Assembly: GCA_963978895.1 (NCBI GenBank)
Contig: OZ022238.1
Coordinates: 7,598,566 to 7,662,565 of the forward strand
Direction of reading: 5' to 3'
DNA from: Erpobdella octoculata
Taxonomy: Eukaryota > Annelida > Clitellata > Hirudinida > Erpobdellidae
Length of the DNA stretch: 64,000 nucleotides
Shown here: positions 47,901 to 57,000 of the stretch, piece after piece
Layout of the letters: each line of letters begins with the position of its first letter
Numbering within the stretch: the first letter of the stretch is position 1
Made by a program: the position numbers and the translations under genes
Notes under the pieces: model-generated
The model's input: the letters and a program-made list of their open reading frames with translations, nothing else
What the model was told of the DNA's origin: nothing
Databases searched by the model: none

Positions 47901-50023
47901 AAGTTTTTAATTTGATTTAAACAGAAATGCAAAATTGTTACAGCAACTTTATCGAGTTGCAATCATTTATTAACAGTTTCTTTCTTTGAGAAAACAAAAA
48001 CTTTTAAACATTTAAACGAAAGTATTGCAGGATTAAATTTTCTATCATCTTCTGGATTTTTGCTGTGATATTGTATCGCATTAAATCTGTAAAAATTCAG
48101 GGGGGATGTTAATTGTGTTTTATATTATTTCAAGATATTATTTCAATCAATTATTTGTAGTATTGTTTTGTGATAACATTCTATGAAAGATGATCATAAA
48201 CAAATCCAATTTGTTTCTTCAGGTAATCAGAGACCTCAAGGGAATTTGTCCGGTTTCACTCAAAAGCAATTTGTTGGAGTCTCGCAAAACGTTGGCACTG
48301 CTGTTGCCATATCTCTTCCATCAGTTCCTAACCAATCACAGTTAACCAAGTCAATTGACTCCTTGCACGGTACGTTGAGGCCGGCATCGCAAAAAATCGA
48401 TTGTCGCCAACAACTTTTTATTAGGCCTATTGTAGCTATGCAGCAGCAGGTCCAAGCAACGACTGCTTCCTCGAGCCTGGAGCAGCATGCTACTACACCA
48501 TCACCTATTTTGGTCGGTCAGCACAGGATGCCGTTCGCCATTAAAGAGCCGAGGTTTTCTAGCAATCCACCACGGGCAGAGCCCAAGACACCAGGTGGAA
48601 CTAGTCAGCAGTCTCCCATGATGGTCGGCATAGTAGGTTCTGTAGGTCAACAGTTACAACATCATCCAGTTCAGAATTCTGACAGCTCTTCCTCGCAACC
48701 GTCGGTTAACCTATTTTCTGGACTGACCTCTCCACCTGTCGGCCTGCTGGGCTCTGCTGTATTGATTCCGCAACAGCAGCAGCAGTTAGCCCTGGAAAAG
48801 TCGCTTTTAATCAACGCCACGGCTCAGCAACAACAACAGCAACAACAACGATTTGTTCAGCCAGCAACGGTTTTTCAATATGCAGCTCCTGCACAGCAGG
48901 TCAGCTTGCATCACTTATCGAATACCTCCCAACTCGAATTCTTTGTGGGAGGCAAGCGAATGGTCGCCCCTATCATTCAAGCCCTCTCCACCGATTCCAT
49001 CATGAACCACAGCCATCCGTCACAAGCCAACCAAGGCATACATCTGCCAGCTCACTTGCAGTCCTCCTTGGTACAACAAGGCAGACCAAGTCCGGAGAGT
49101 TTTGATAGAGGTCTTTCAAATCTCTCTCAGGTATGTTTGACTTCATGAATTATTCATCAGTTATAAATGTACCTGTGAATGATGACAATTCAAGTTTAAT
49201 TTTTTTATACAGAGGCTTCCCGTGGTCTGGCAAGGTATGCTGGCATTAAAAAATGACAGCGCCCACGTTCAGATGCATTACGTGTCCGGAAGCAAGACAC
49301 TCGTCCAGGCCTCTCTCCCCGACAACGTGGCACCCTTAAGAATTGCTCAGAGGATGAGACTGGAACAGACTCAGCTAGAACAAGTCACAAAAAGAATGGT
49401 AGTTGTTAATTGATTTATTTTATCTAATTTATAATTATTGAAATAAATGGAATTTTATTTTTGCTACATTTCACTTTTATTCTTTTCCGCTTGAAGAACG
49501 AATCGGACTTTTCCATGCTGCTGGCCGTTCCGTGTGGAAGGGACCCAGTGGAGATAATGACGCAAAGCCACAATCTCCAGACGTTCTTCATACATTACCT
49601 ACAGCAGAAACAGGCTGCAGGCATCGTGAACATATTACAACCCAACTCTACTCAGGTACTCTTTCTGTCTGCACAGTATTTTATAATCATTTATTACGGT
49701 AATAATAAAAAAAATTACGAGTATAGAAATAAAAATTATTATAATAATCAAAATTATGGGTATAGTAACAAAAATTATAATAATAATAACAATTATGATT
49801 ATAATAATAAAAATTATGATAATAATAATACAAATTATGATAATAATAATACAAATTATGATAATAATAATAAAAATTATTTATATTTTTTCAGACCGCG
49901 TACGTCGTCCACATATTTCCACCCTGCGAGTTCTCGGCTAGCAACCTCGGCCGACTCCCTTCCGATATCGTCCAAAACCTCGTAGAGGGCGGATATTTGC
50001 TGATTATCATAACGACTTGTTAA
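26927..50023 (+). CDS. SPEN: SPEN/SHARP (Msx2-interacting protein) transcriptional corepressor
   Basis: Nineteen coding exons join in phase to 11283 nt, or 3760 residues (human SPEN is about 3660): 26927-27009, 33243-33506, 35933-36031, 36435-36611, 36699-36781, 36888-37030, 37110-37235, 37553-37783, 38056-38198, 38279-38446, 38532-42693, 42781-46185, 46409-46634, 47002-47252, 47469-47808, 48223-49130, 49213-49398, 49497-49655 and 49895-50023. RRM1 (MVRETRYLYVGNLPES) is at about 1-85, RRM2 (LGMLIRGFPTRSTD) at 155-232, RRM3 (TRTLFVGNLDKSTT) at 253-327 and RRM4 (TTCVWLEGIAE) at 333-407. The conserved SRSSIFDQDTQRLE block is near 1280. The SPOC domain is at 3603-3760 (PVVWQGMLALKND, LRIAQRMRLE, LLAVPCGRD, QKQAAGIVN, HIFPPCEFS). 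SPEN binds RNA through its RRMs and recruits SMRT/NCoR-HDAC through SPOC in the nucleus. Intron 1 is 6.2 kb and needs a GC donor. The start is the conserved MVRETR. Confidence 0.97.
28896..28994 (-). pseudogene. pogo/Tigger-like transposase fragment (CENP-B-type HTH)
   Basis: The minus-strand peptide CPLKRKSDMIREKASKLENR followed by LGVKDFHKKQG matches the pattern of the second helix-turn-helix of CENP-B/pogo transposases (GPMI-x-x-KA-x-x-L-x-x-x-LG-x-x-DFKAS-x-GW). Stops bracket it. It is a relic inside SPEN intron 1. Confidence 0.45.
29585..29671 (+). pseudogene. hAT transposase C-terminal relic
   Basis: RVPSDRCSSLAAQKAENLIF then NWPAF and a stop. This resembles the tail of hAT transposases (RxSSLxPxxxENLIFLxxN). 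The preceding SERVFS-type segment appears deleted. It lies in SPEN intron 1. Confidence 0.5.
30594..30615. repeat. perfect 22-bp GC palindrome
   Basis: CACGCTTCGCG followed by its exact complement CGCGAAGCGTG, in otherwise AT-rich DNA. Confidence 0.95.
30713..30732. repeat. second copy of the GC palindrome
   Basis: ACGCTTCGC-AC-GCGAAGCGT has 9-bp arms with a 2-base centre, and is related to the 22-bp palindrome about 120 bp upstream. Confidence 0.9.
31290..32030. mobile_element. Mutator-like element bounded by inverted clusters of short repeats
   Basis: The left cluster (about 31310-31425) repeats GGGCGGA-(C)GACA(A/T)(A/T)T; the right cluster (about 31890-32025) repeats the complementary CCTAAATGTCG(C)GCCC. 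A MULE transposase fragment lies between them (31547-31735). Ends built from degenerate repeat clusters resemble the element at 14900-15665. It lies in SPEN intron 1; no TSD was resolved. Confidence 0.65.
31547..31735 (+). pseudogene. MULE transposase core fragment
   Basis: The reading is FNKYDNKTSTTYGQILEKLQ, then SPRTVLVNFEKAAM and SAVFPNCTVTA. In MULE transposases the corresponding segment is NKxxxTYxxxLxxLK...P..IxxDFExAAxxAFxxVFPxA, and Asp of the DDE triad lies in DFE. Here that Asp is Asn (NFE), so the copy is catalytically dead. It stops soon after. Confidence 0.75.
32030..32460 (-). pseudogene. hAT-type transposase fragment
   Basis: Minus-strand segments VSALADPFLDYGDDETEAVE and NADILQFWGDNAKRFPKITT then LVPKYL, in two frames, match the region before the hAT dimerisation motif (DxLxWWxxNxxRFPxLxxLAxxYL). 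The SER motif is lost. It is degraded, in SPEN intron 1. Confidence 0.6.
33521..33610. repeat. ~27-bp tandem repeat, three copies
   Basis: GTTGCTGTGTGCAGTTATAC-TCATTAT repeats three times just after SPEN exon 2, at the start of its second intron. Confidence 0.85.
34188..34347 (+). repeat. copy of the dispersed ~160-bp repeat
   Basis: Landmarks: CTCTGCCTCATTTTCACGGG, CCAGTTCCAATCTTGGATAA, AGGAGG, GACAGGAAGTAC and GCTGGTGTAAAGGACTAAAA. It is the best plus-strand copy and lies in SPEN intron 2. Confidence 0.7.
37826..37996 (-). repeat. tRNA-derived SINE (copy 1)
   Basis: On the minus strand there is an A-box-like TTGGCGGCAACGGGATAAGG, then GCGTTCGCTCGTGGAC and a B-box region CGGCAATTCGAATC. 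After that the sequence matches the copy at 58015-58240 through GTGTTGT, CTGAAA and CACAAGTGAT and ends in an A-run. It lies in the SPEN intron between exons 8 and 9. Its open frames in three phases are the usual artefact of tRNA-like sequence. Confidence 0.75.
38532..42693 (+). CDS. SPEN: SPEN exon 11 (4162 nt), disordered central region
   Basis: This is the largest exon, residues about 506-1893. It opens with Ser/Arg-rich text (RKRSRRSRDS) and poly-Ser/acidic tracts. It contains the family motif LLSRSSIFDQDTQRLEMLNQ followed by STFISD, and ends with QYFSMYDMVKRRSC, a block I also associate with insect Spen. Codon use is more GC-balanced than the flanking introns. There is an acceptor at 38530-38531 and a donor at 42694-42695. 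Confidence 0.93.
42781..46185 (+). CDS. SPEN: SPEN exon 12 (3405 nt), acidic region with decapeptide repeats
   Basis: Residues about 1894-3028, phase 0 at both ends. It starts ATSKQKQSRKNSFRLSS, is acidic/Ser-rich, carries a likely nuclear signal (KKRSCENVEDSVAKKVKLD) and ends in a Gln-rich run before SVTIMTGSGLIQ. An 86-nt intron separates it from exon 11. Confidence 0.93.
45130..45710 (+). repeat. 30-bp tandem repeats encoding LG/AASSSLNTL decapeptides
   Basis: Within SPEN exon 12 the sequence GCATCCTCATCATTGAATAC plus ACTTGGT recurs in frame about 15-20 times, with variants (SVNML, SFNTL) and three insertions of LNMGG/VNMG. The repeats are Ser/Asn/Leu-rich and probably lineage-specific. 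Confidence 0.9.
47281..47405 (+). repeat. (AGT/AGC)n microsatellite in a SPEN intron
   Basis: About 41 triplets lie between the donor at 47253 and the acceptor at 47467-47468. If the intron were retained it would encode a poly-Ser run and then stop (TGA at about 47421). Confidence 0.93.
49690..49890. repeat. AAT/ATG-rich degenerate microsatellite
   Basis: Degenerate AATTATGATAATAATAATAC repeats (15-18-bp period) fill the last SPEN intron, 49656-49894. Confidence 0.85.
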
Positions 50024-50792
50024 ATTATGTTAATTTATATATTTTTTTTAATAATGAGAGTCACTCATCTTAAGAACTCTAATGCATCGAGCGAGAATTG
50101 GTGTAGTGTGTTGTTATTTGTCGTTTATAAGATAGTGAAGTTTGTTTGGCAGGATGATGTCCTTGTTTTATCAGATCAAGTTATGTTACTTTTTTGTTAA
50201 GTTTTTTTTTTTTAAATTTGCGCATGTTTTTCTGCTGGGTACGTTGAGTGTTTTTTGAGTTGAGCTCTGTGATGTGTATATAGACCATTGTTTGGTTTAG
50301 ATATTATTGAAATTTTCTCAAAAAAAATTAAATCGTTTCGGGTCTCAGATCATCCGACTAACACATTAGACGAAGTGAATTTTACTTGGGAGTTGGAGAG
50401 AATTTCCAAAGCTTGAATTTTTCATGTAGATTTTAAAATAATAATATAGAAGTTGCTGTATACCACTTTTTGTTTTGGATGTTTTTCACAAACTCTGTTT
50501 TTGTGTAAGTTTCAATCTAATCATTTAAAACACCTTTTGGAGCTCTGTCGATGAAACTAATCTGAACGGATGCATATTTAGCAGCACTAGGTGTTCAATG
50601 TCGATCAATTTGTGTATACTTACTAATTTCGACGCCGCTATTCTTTATACGACTTCCGCTAACATTCCGATAACATGGGCTACTTGGCAGCGAGTGGGGA
50701 TTGAACCGTCAACCATTAGTTGATGTGAGACTGTTGGTGTTTCGGGTTGCCTCAATGAAACACGTTCTTGATTTAATCACTGCTTTAAGGTG

Positions 50793-51604
50793 CAGTGGTG
50801 TAGCTGGGGTTTTTGGCGCCGGGGGCAAAGTCTAAGGAATGCGCCACTAGAAAATCCCATCTGTCTCCCCCAAAAATAGCTGATAACACAGGGGGCAGTT
50901 GTAGGTACTTCTGTTTCGAAAACGTTATAAACTGTCTCCAGTGGTATGGCTCTCACTAGCCGTGGTGACTGCCCTCCTTGCTATTCCCAGGGACGTAAAT
51001 TCAACATTTTCCAGGTGGGGGGAACAAAATTTTCCCGCCATTATATAGCTTACTGGAGGGTTACCCGGTGCTGCCCGCGTTTTTTTGATTAGTTTTTTAA
51101 ATCTTTTTTGCCAATGAAACATCAAACAAATAACATATTTTTTATAATTTTTCAAAATTGTCTTATCGAAGTCTACTTGCATGCCAAATGTTGATCCTGC
51201 GACTTGGATGTGATAAGCAAATGATCTCACACATATTAACTTTTATATCTATATAAATACATAAGTACTAAGTAAAAGCAGAGAAGGGTAGAGAGATGCA
51301 TCCCCCACCATAGTATCAATTGATATTTTTGGGTATAATACCTGATTTACACACGCAAAAAATTCCAATACGCATTGAATCATCACGAAGTTAAAAAAAA
51401 AATTTGGAAATCAAGGGGGGGGTCAAATTTTCTACACACGCCAGAAGGATTCCAATACACATTGAATCATCACTAGGTTAAGTAAAGTTAAAATTAAGAA
51501 AATATATAGTAAACTCTAGGTAAAAAAATTCAAATTTTGAAAATCAGGGGGGGGGACAAATGCCCCCTGCCTCCACAATTTACGTGTCTCTGGCTATTCC
51601 ACTG
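50793..51604. mobile_element. hAT MITE (outer), 8-bp TSD, interrupted by a second hAT
   Basis: TTAAGGTG flanks both sides (50785-50792, 51605-51612). The left end is CAGTGGTGTAGCTGGGG. After removing the inner insertion, the right end reads, inverted, CAGTGGAATAGCAAGGAGGG. Without the inner element it is about 199 bp. Confidence 0.85.
50988..51592. mobile_element. hAT MITE (inner), 8-bp TSD
   Basis: GCTATTCC flanks it at 50980-50987 and 51593-51600. The ends are CAGGGACGTAAATT and, inverted, CAGAGACACGTAAATT, followed on the inside by G-rich runs. Similar right ends occur near 23700-23720 and 25395-25420. The 605-bp interior contains duplicated ATTCCAATACGCATTGAATC-like text. Confidence 0.87.
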
Positions 51605-52430
51605 TTAAGGTGGTGTGTTCTGCCCGTTTGCTGGACGAATCTTCAAGTATTTGGCCAGCATTTCCGCCTGTAATTGTGAGTGGGTGGCATCAGGCTTGTA
51701 TAATTTTCGTGTTTGTCGCTACAGACGCTGCTGAGGTGACTGACTGGTCATTTTAAAGAATTTTGTTTTTTTATTTATTTAGTAAACTCATCCAGAGACT
51801 GATAAAGATGTTGGGGTTTTTTAGTTTTAGTTGATGGTCACCGTAGAGTTTTGCTGTGTCCTTTCGACTCGGAAAAAAGTATACAATAATACGAACATAG
51901 TGATAAACCGTCACAATGACTGATATTAATTGGTGACGATAACGGTGTAATTCAATTTTCTTACACAACAAACGGGCGCCCAGTCAGAAATTTCGGCACT
52001 ATTCATAGCTGATCAGGAGCGTATCCAAGTAAGGACGAGCGGTGCGGACATTTTACTTTAAACTATTTACTTACGTCATATTTTTTCTAAAGGAAGGACA
52101 CACAATTATGTAGTCTACAAGCGGGGTACTGTTTAACTCCCCTAATGCATCTAAACGTTTTTCATTCTCAACCGACTTCTAGCCTAACCAGCAATTAGTA
52201 AGTAGGCAGGGTAAAAAAACTTTGAGTAGTTCACTAAAACTGTTCGAAAGACGACTCAAGATTGTTTTAATATTAGGAATAGTTATCAAAAAGGCATCTT
52301 TCTTTAAATTTGAATTTATTTATGTAATCATCTATACAATTGTGTTTGATTGATTTGTTTTTGTTTTAAAAGGGATAAGTTTTATTTTTATGTTGTTTTT
52401 AATTTTTTAATTTTAATAAAATGCGTTGTC

Positions 52431-52562
52431 ATAAGAAGCGAGTCTGAGTTTCAAATTTCAGCTCGATTAGATAACGGAAAGTTAGTTAATTTTCACTTGC
52501 AAGGTTTGCAAACATTCAAGTAAATAAGCAGACAAACAAGCCAGACCGGTGGTGAAGTTAAT
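52431..52562 (+). repeat. dispersed repeat ending GGTGAAGTTAATG (copy 2)
   Basis: GAGTCTGAGTTTCAAATTTC, CTCGATTAGATAACGGAAA, GCAGACAAACAAG, then GGTGAAGTTAAT. The landmarks have the same order as 24893-25000 (minus). Confidence 0.5.
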
Positions 52563-52887
52563 GAGGGATTAAAAAAAACTGTTGATGAAACATATTTTTC
52601 CAAGAAAATTGTGAGAACAATAACTGCTTGTTTAGGTTTTGCTATTAAATTCGGCAACGTCAAAAACTCAAACACCAAGCAGTTACCTGTCTAGGATAAT
52701 TAGAATCGATCGTGAACATTTGTTCTGCCAACGAGCTGTCAAGTGCTAGATTAGATTAAACCTAAACGTCGTTTGCGCGACATCTGTCGATGTATTCTGC
52801 ATTCACAATAACGACGAACTACCGAATGGAAAACTGGAAAAGAAATATGACCTGACAGCCTGATCTTCTAAAGCTTTGACCAATCAT

Positions 52888-53003
52888 CTAACTCCGCATT
52901 GCCTAATGAGAGCTAGTCCCAATTATGGATAAGGAAGGGGAGAAAATAAATAAGATATAATTATAATCTATGCCAGTATCTGGCTTAAGAAAACTGTAAA
53001 CTA
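52888..53003 (+). repeat. diverged copy of the dispersed ~160-bp repeat
   Basis: AACTCCGCATTGCCTAATGA, GCTAGTCCCAATTATGGATA, AGGAAGGGGAG and AACTGTAAACTAAAAAAA follow the family order but are strongly diverged. Confidence 0.4.
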
Positions 53004-54022
53004 AAAAAAAGATTGAAAAACATTCAAATTACTTCAAACAGACTACATTAATGATAAAAATTTCGAATTGAGCTTGTGAGACCTGATGTTTCCAAAAACC
53101 AATGAAGTATATAATTAAAGTATATAGATAAACTTAATTTTTATGTAAAGTTGATAAAAAATAACAAAAGATATTATTTTGTAGCTATAAACATCTTTTA
53201 AAAGCATATTCAAACTCAATTTACTTCGCAATTTAATTTTTCATGCTGGGAAAGTTTCCGATGGGAAAATTTCCGGAAATTTTACATCACTAGACAACTT
53301 ACGCTTTTAAAATCATTAATTCGTAAAACGTCGCAACTGAATGAGCTTTTCTAAATCTATTATTTTAACTTGTAAGGTGTTTGCTTGGTTGTTTGGTTAA
53401 ACGCAGTCAAATCCTGTTACGGTTAAACAGACATACCTATACTTCCCGTCGTTCAATCGAACTAGATTTTGGATTGAATTGCTATGACAATGCATTCTAG
53501 AAATAAAACATAGAAAGCGAGAGTTGATCTTTCAAATAAAGAATTTATAATTAAAACTTTCGTTTTTAAGGGTTGATTTTTTTATCAAAGCATTCGTAAG
53601 TTTCAGTCGGTAATAAAAACAAATTTTTTTCTGACATCAATACAGCTTTTTCGGTAAAACTATAATATGTATAAACTGACCAGGAATTATGTACATGTAA
53701 TGTACATGTATTTTACAACATCTAGATCTGAACACGCATCGCGTATGACCACACTCAACGGACTAAGATAATCGAGTCCTGCATACGCAAAGCATGCAAC
53801 GCCTGTGTGCTATTGAGCTCTGAAGAAAGCTGTGTATGTTAAATAATTGACAGGAAACAATCGAACGACAAAATTATTTTATTTTGAAAACATCTCTCTC
53901 GTGTCGTTATTTATTTATTCATTTATTCGTTTGAGATTTTAAGCGACTCGCTTAGTAATAATGTGAAATAAAATTAATAAGTTACAGAGAGTGTACAGAG
54001 TGGAGGCAGCTTTCAACAAATC

Positions 54023-57000
54023 ATGATATCATTTAGATTGCAATCAGGAGGACTGTTTATTAGATCAATTCTTAGGTTATTTGTTGTAATATTTAAAAGC
54101 AATTTATCGAAAGAAGCGCGACCGGATGGTAATAATAATTACTTTAAGTTTGTTTTCTCGATCTTGGTACATATTGTCTTCAGCGGTTATACCGTCGAAG
54201 CTTTTGCTAAAAGAATACCAATCGGTAGGTCTTAAGTTTTTTTTATCGCATATTTATTGTTATAAATGTGAAAAAATATTGTTTTGATAACCATTTATTC
54301 AATAAGTTGCAAATTCAAGTCGAGTCTTTAAAATATTTGGCTCTATTTTTATATTTTAGCTGTATACAAACAGTTTGAAAGATTTCGGACTAATCCTGTA
54401 TATTTAGAACTAACATATAGAACTTAATGCGGCAAGTATACATGTTGTTCCACTTCCATGCATTATTTATTATTATGCTTTCATACCAGCTGATTTCTTA
54501 CGCAATTTAAAGCCATGCCACAGCATAATCAGCATTACTCTTTTTTGCTAACCACTATGATGCCATCTTCTTTGGTTTCTAAGATAACTATTTTTTTATT
54601 CTTTAAAACTAATCAATATAAAGAAAATTTAATGTCATAATGAATTTTAAGTTCGCACTAAAATATCTCTTAAAAATCTCACAACCAATATTCTGCAATC
54701 AGTTCCAATTGTAGGCCATCCACTTCAATAAAATTGCAGAAGAAGAAAGAAAAATCTAATAATGGCAGTTTTATTACGGTGGTCGTTGAAAAAAAACTTG
54801 TGTTGTTATTTGCACGACAACGTTGGTATGCCATTAAACTCTGTATTATCATCGTTAACGTTTTTTACAAGCTATTCGGACATCACCCTATGAATAGCAA
54901 CGTAGATAATATACATTCCAGGAAAAACTTACACGGTGTTATCTATCCTATAGTATAGGCCATGAACATCCTATTCGTACAAAACCGGAAAAGCTGCCAA
55001 CAGAAAATCCGGGTCCATAGGCTGTCACAGGTTTTTAAGCTAAGTTGGTGGTTTTTTACACGGATTTATAATCCTTGAAACCACCTTAAAGTTTAAAGTG
55101 GTTTCGAGGATTATATGAATTACCAGGGTTTAAGGCTTAAACCCTGGCAATTAATATAATCTTGGAAGCCAATGGAGGAAGGTTTTTGTAAAAAAAATTA
55201 AGATCGGTCACAAAATGAGCGGAGCGGGAGCAGTAGAGCGAGCGGGAATGGGAACGAGAAAGCGAGTGTGAGCGGAAACTGGAGAACGAGCGGGAACGGA
55301 AACGGTAAAACAAGCGCGAGCAGGAAAGAAAAAGCGACCGGGAACGGGAAAGCGATCGGGAACGGGAAAGCAAGCGGGAGCGGGAAAGCGAACGGGAAAG
55401 CTACCGTGAGCGGGAGAGCAAGCGGGAAAAGCCGGGTACCCTACTAGTAATTGTTATAAATATTTTTTAGTTCTCTGATAACAACGTCGTTTATAACGAA
55501 TTTCGCATAGGTACTTATAAGCTGGAATTTTTCTATAACGGACTTCGTGAAGCAGGTTCCTACAATGTGTCATGGGTAATACTAATAACATAATAACAAT
55601 AAACAAGTAAAACATGAACAACTTCGTTTTCACAAAACCTTTATATTTTGTAATATGGCAGCTTTGATTTTCTTGCAAATCATTTCTTTTGATGATGATG
55701 ATAAGTCTATAAAATATAATAATTTTTCCCACAGTTTTCCTTATAACTAGTTGACATGTGAAACTATGTGAGAATGAAAAATGTAAGAAACTTTCAAATC
55801 AATAGAAAAATTTTTTTTTATTAAAAATACTTAATTGGAAAAGTCACTTTATGCTTTATTCGAAAACCGATGATTTCCTTTCTAAGAAGAAAATTTGTAT
55901 TTTTTTAAAATGTTATTTAATTTTTAAAAATCTTATTCAAATTTTGTTTAATCAAGCGGAAAATTTAGTAGAATTTATTGTCATTGACAGCTATTCCATA
56001 CAGCAAATTTTAGCTTGATTGGATGACGTGAAGTTAGGTACCTATGGTCTTAAGGCTCAAACAAGCAAGCAAACACGGCGAAGCTAATATAAAAGATTTA
56101 AAATGAAATACAATAAAAATCACAAAAATTATATATATGTACATTAAATGTTTCTGAAGATCCTAGAACTTCCCACTAAAGTGAGGTACAATTTAATAAA
56201 AGGTTTAACAAAACTATTTTTCGCAAATAAAAAAAATTAAGTGAAAAAATTAAAATTAAAATTAAAATTAAAATTAAAATTAAAATTAAAATTAAAATTA
56301 AAATTAAAATTAAAATTAAAGTGATTTTTAATTGACAAATTTGAAAGCGCTTTCAAATTAACAAAACAGCAGTGTTCAGACAAGAATGAGTTGAATTTTC
56401 TTCATTCCTTCAATCCTCTACGTCCCAAAAAAGCCTGAAAATGAATGATTACAAATTGACCAAATCTACAATTATTTCATCTTTCAAGTCATTATGACAT
56501 GTCACTTTTCATGTCATGTTATCTTCAACTTTTGTTGAATTTTTTTTTATACAATCGAATGTTTAATAGCTTTCTGGTTTTCAATTTTGTCTGCATACAT
56601 TTCTTACTTTTGAGATTTGATGTTTTTCTTTTTTCTATTTTTTTGAGAATGCCCTTGGTTTTCCAGGTTTTAAAAAGTCTGATAAAACAATTCCCAAACA
56701 TCACTTTGGCTGCAATACTGTATCAGTGGTATCACATTCTTGCCTTTTTTCTACAACGCGATATACCAGTAGCATTACGAGGGCTCGTCTTAAACCAGTA
56801 AGGTAACTCAAAGGATGTCACGTTATACCCCATTGAGGGTAGACTTTCAAAATATCCGAAAACCAAAGGGGTAAAACCTTATTTGATTTTCTTAAAAAAT
56901 TCTATCACTGGAATGGGAAAACTTAGTCTTTAAAAAAATGTATTACCTAGTGAACATTTTTAAAAAGAGCGATGATATGGGAGAAGGGGGATTAACTTTA

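Larger units (their letters stand above)
50024..54022. other. SPEN 3' region and intergenic DNA before the glutamate receptor gene
   Basis: The SPEN 3' UTR begins at 50024; no canonical AATAAA was seen close by, though A-rich AAAAAAAATTAAATC occurs near 50321. The rest holds nested hAT elements (50793-51604) and dispersed-repeat copies (52431-52562, 52888-53003). A tRNA-like antisense text (GTGGGGATTGAACCGTCAAC, about 50695) may be a SINE remnant. ATGTACATGTAATGTACATG at 53688-53707 is a short repeat. No further gene is recognised. Confidence 0.5.

Noticed and set aside
50690..50770. Possible tRNA gene on the minus strand
   Set aside because: Only a B-box-like GGTTGACGGTTCAATCCCCA is visible; no complete cloverleaf or good A box could be drawn.
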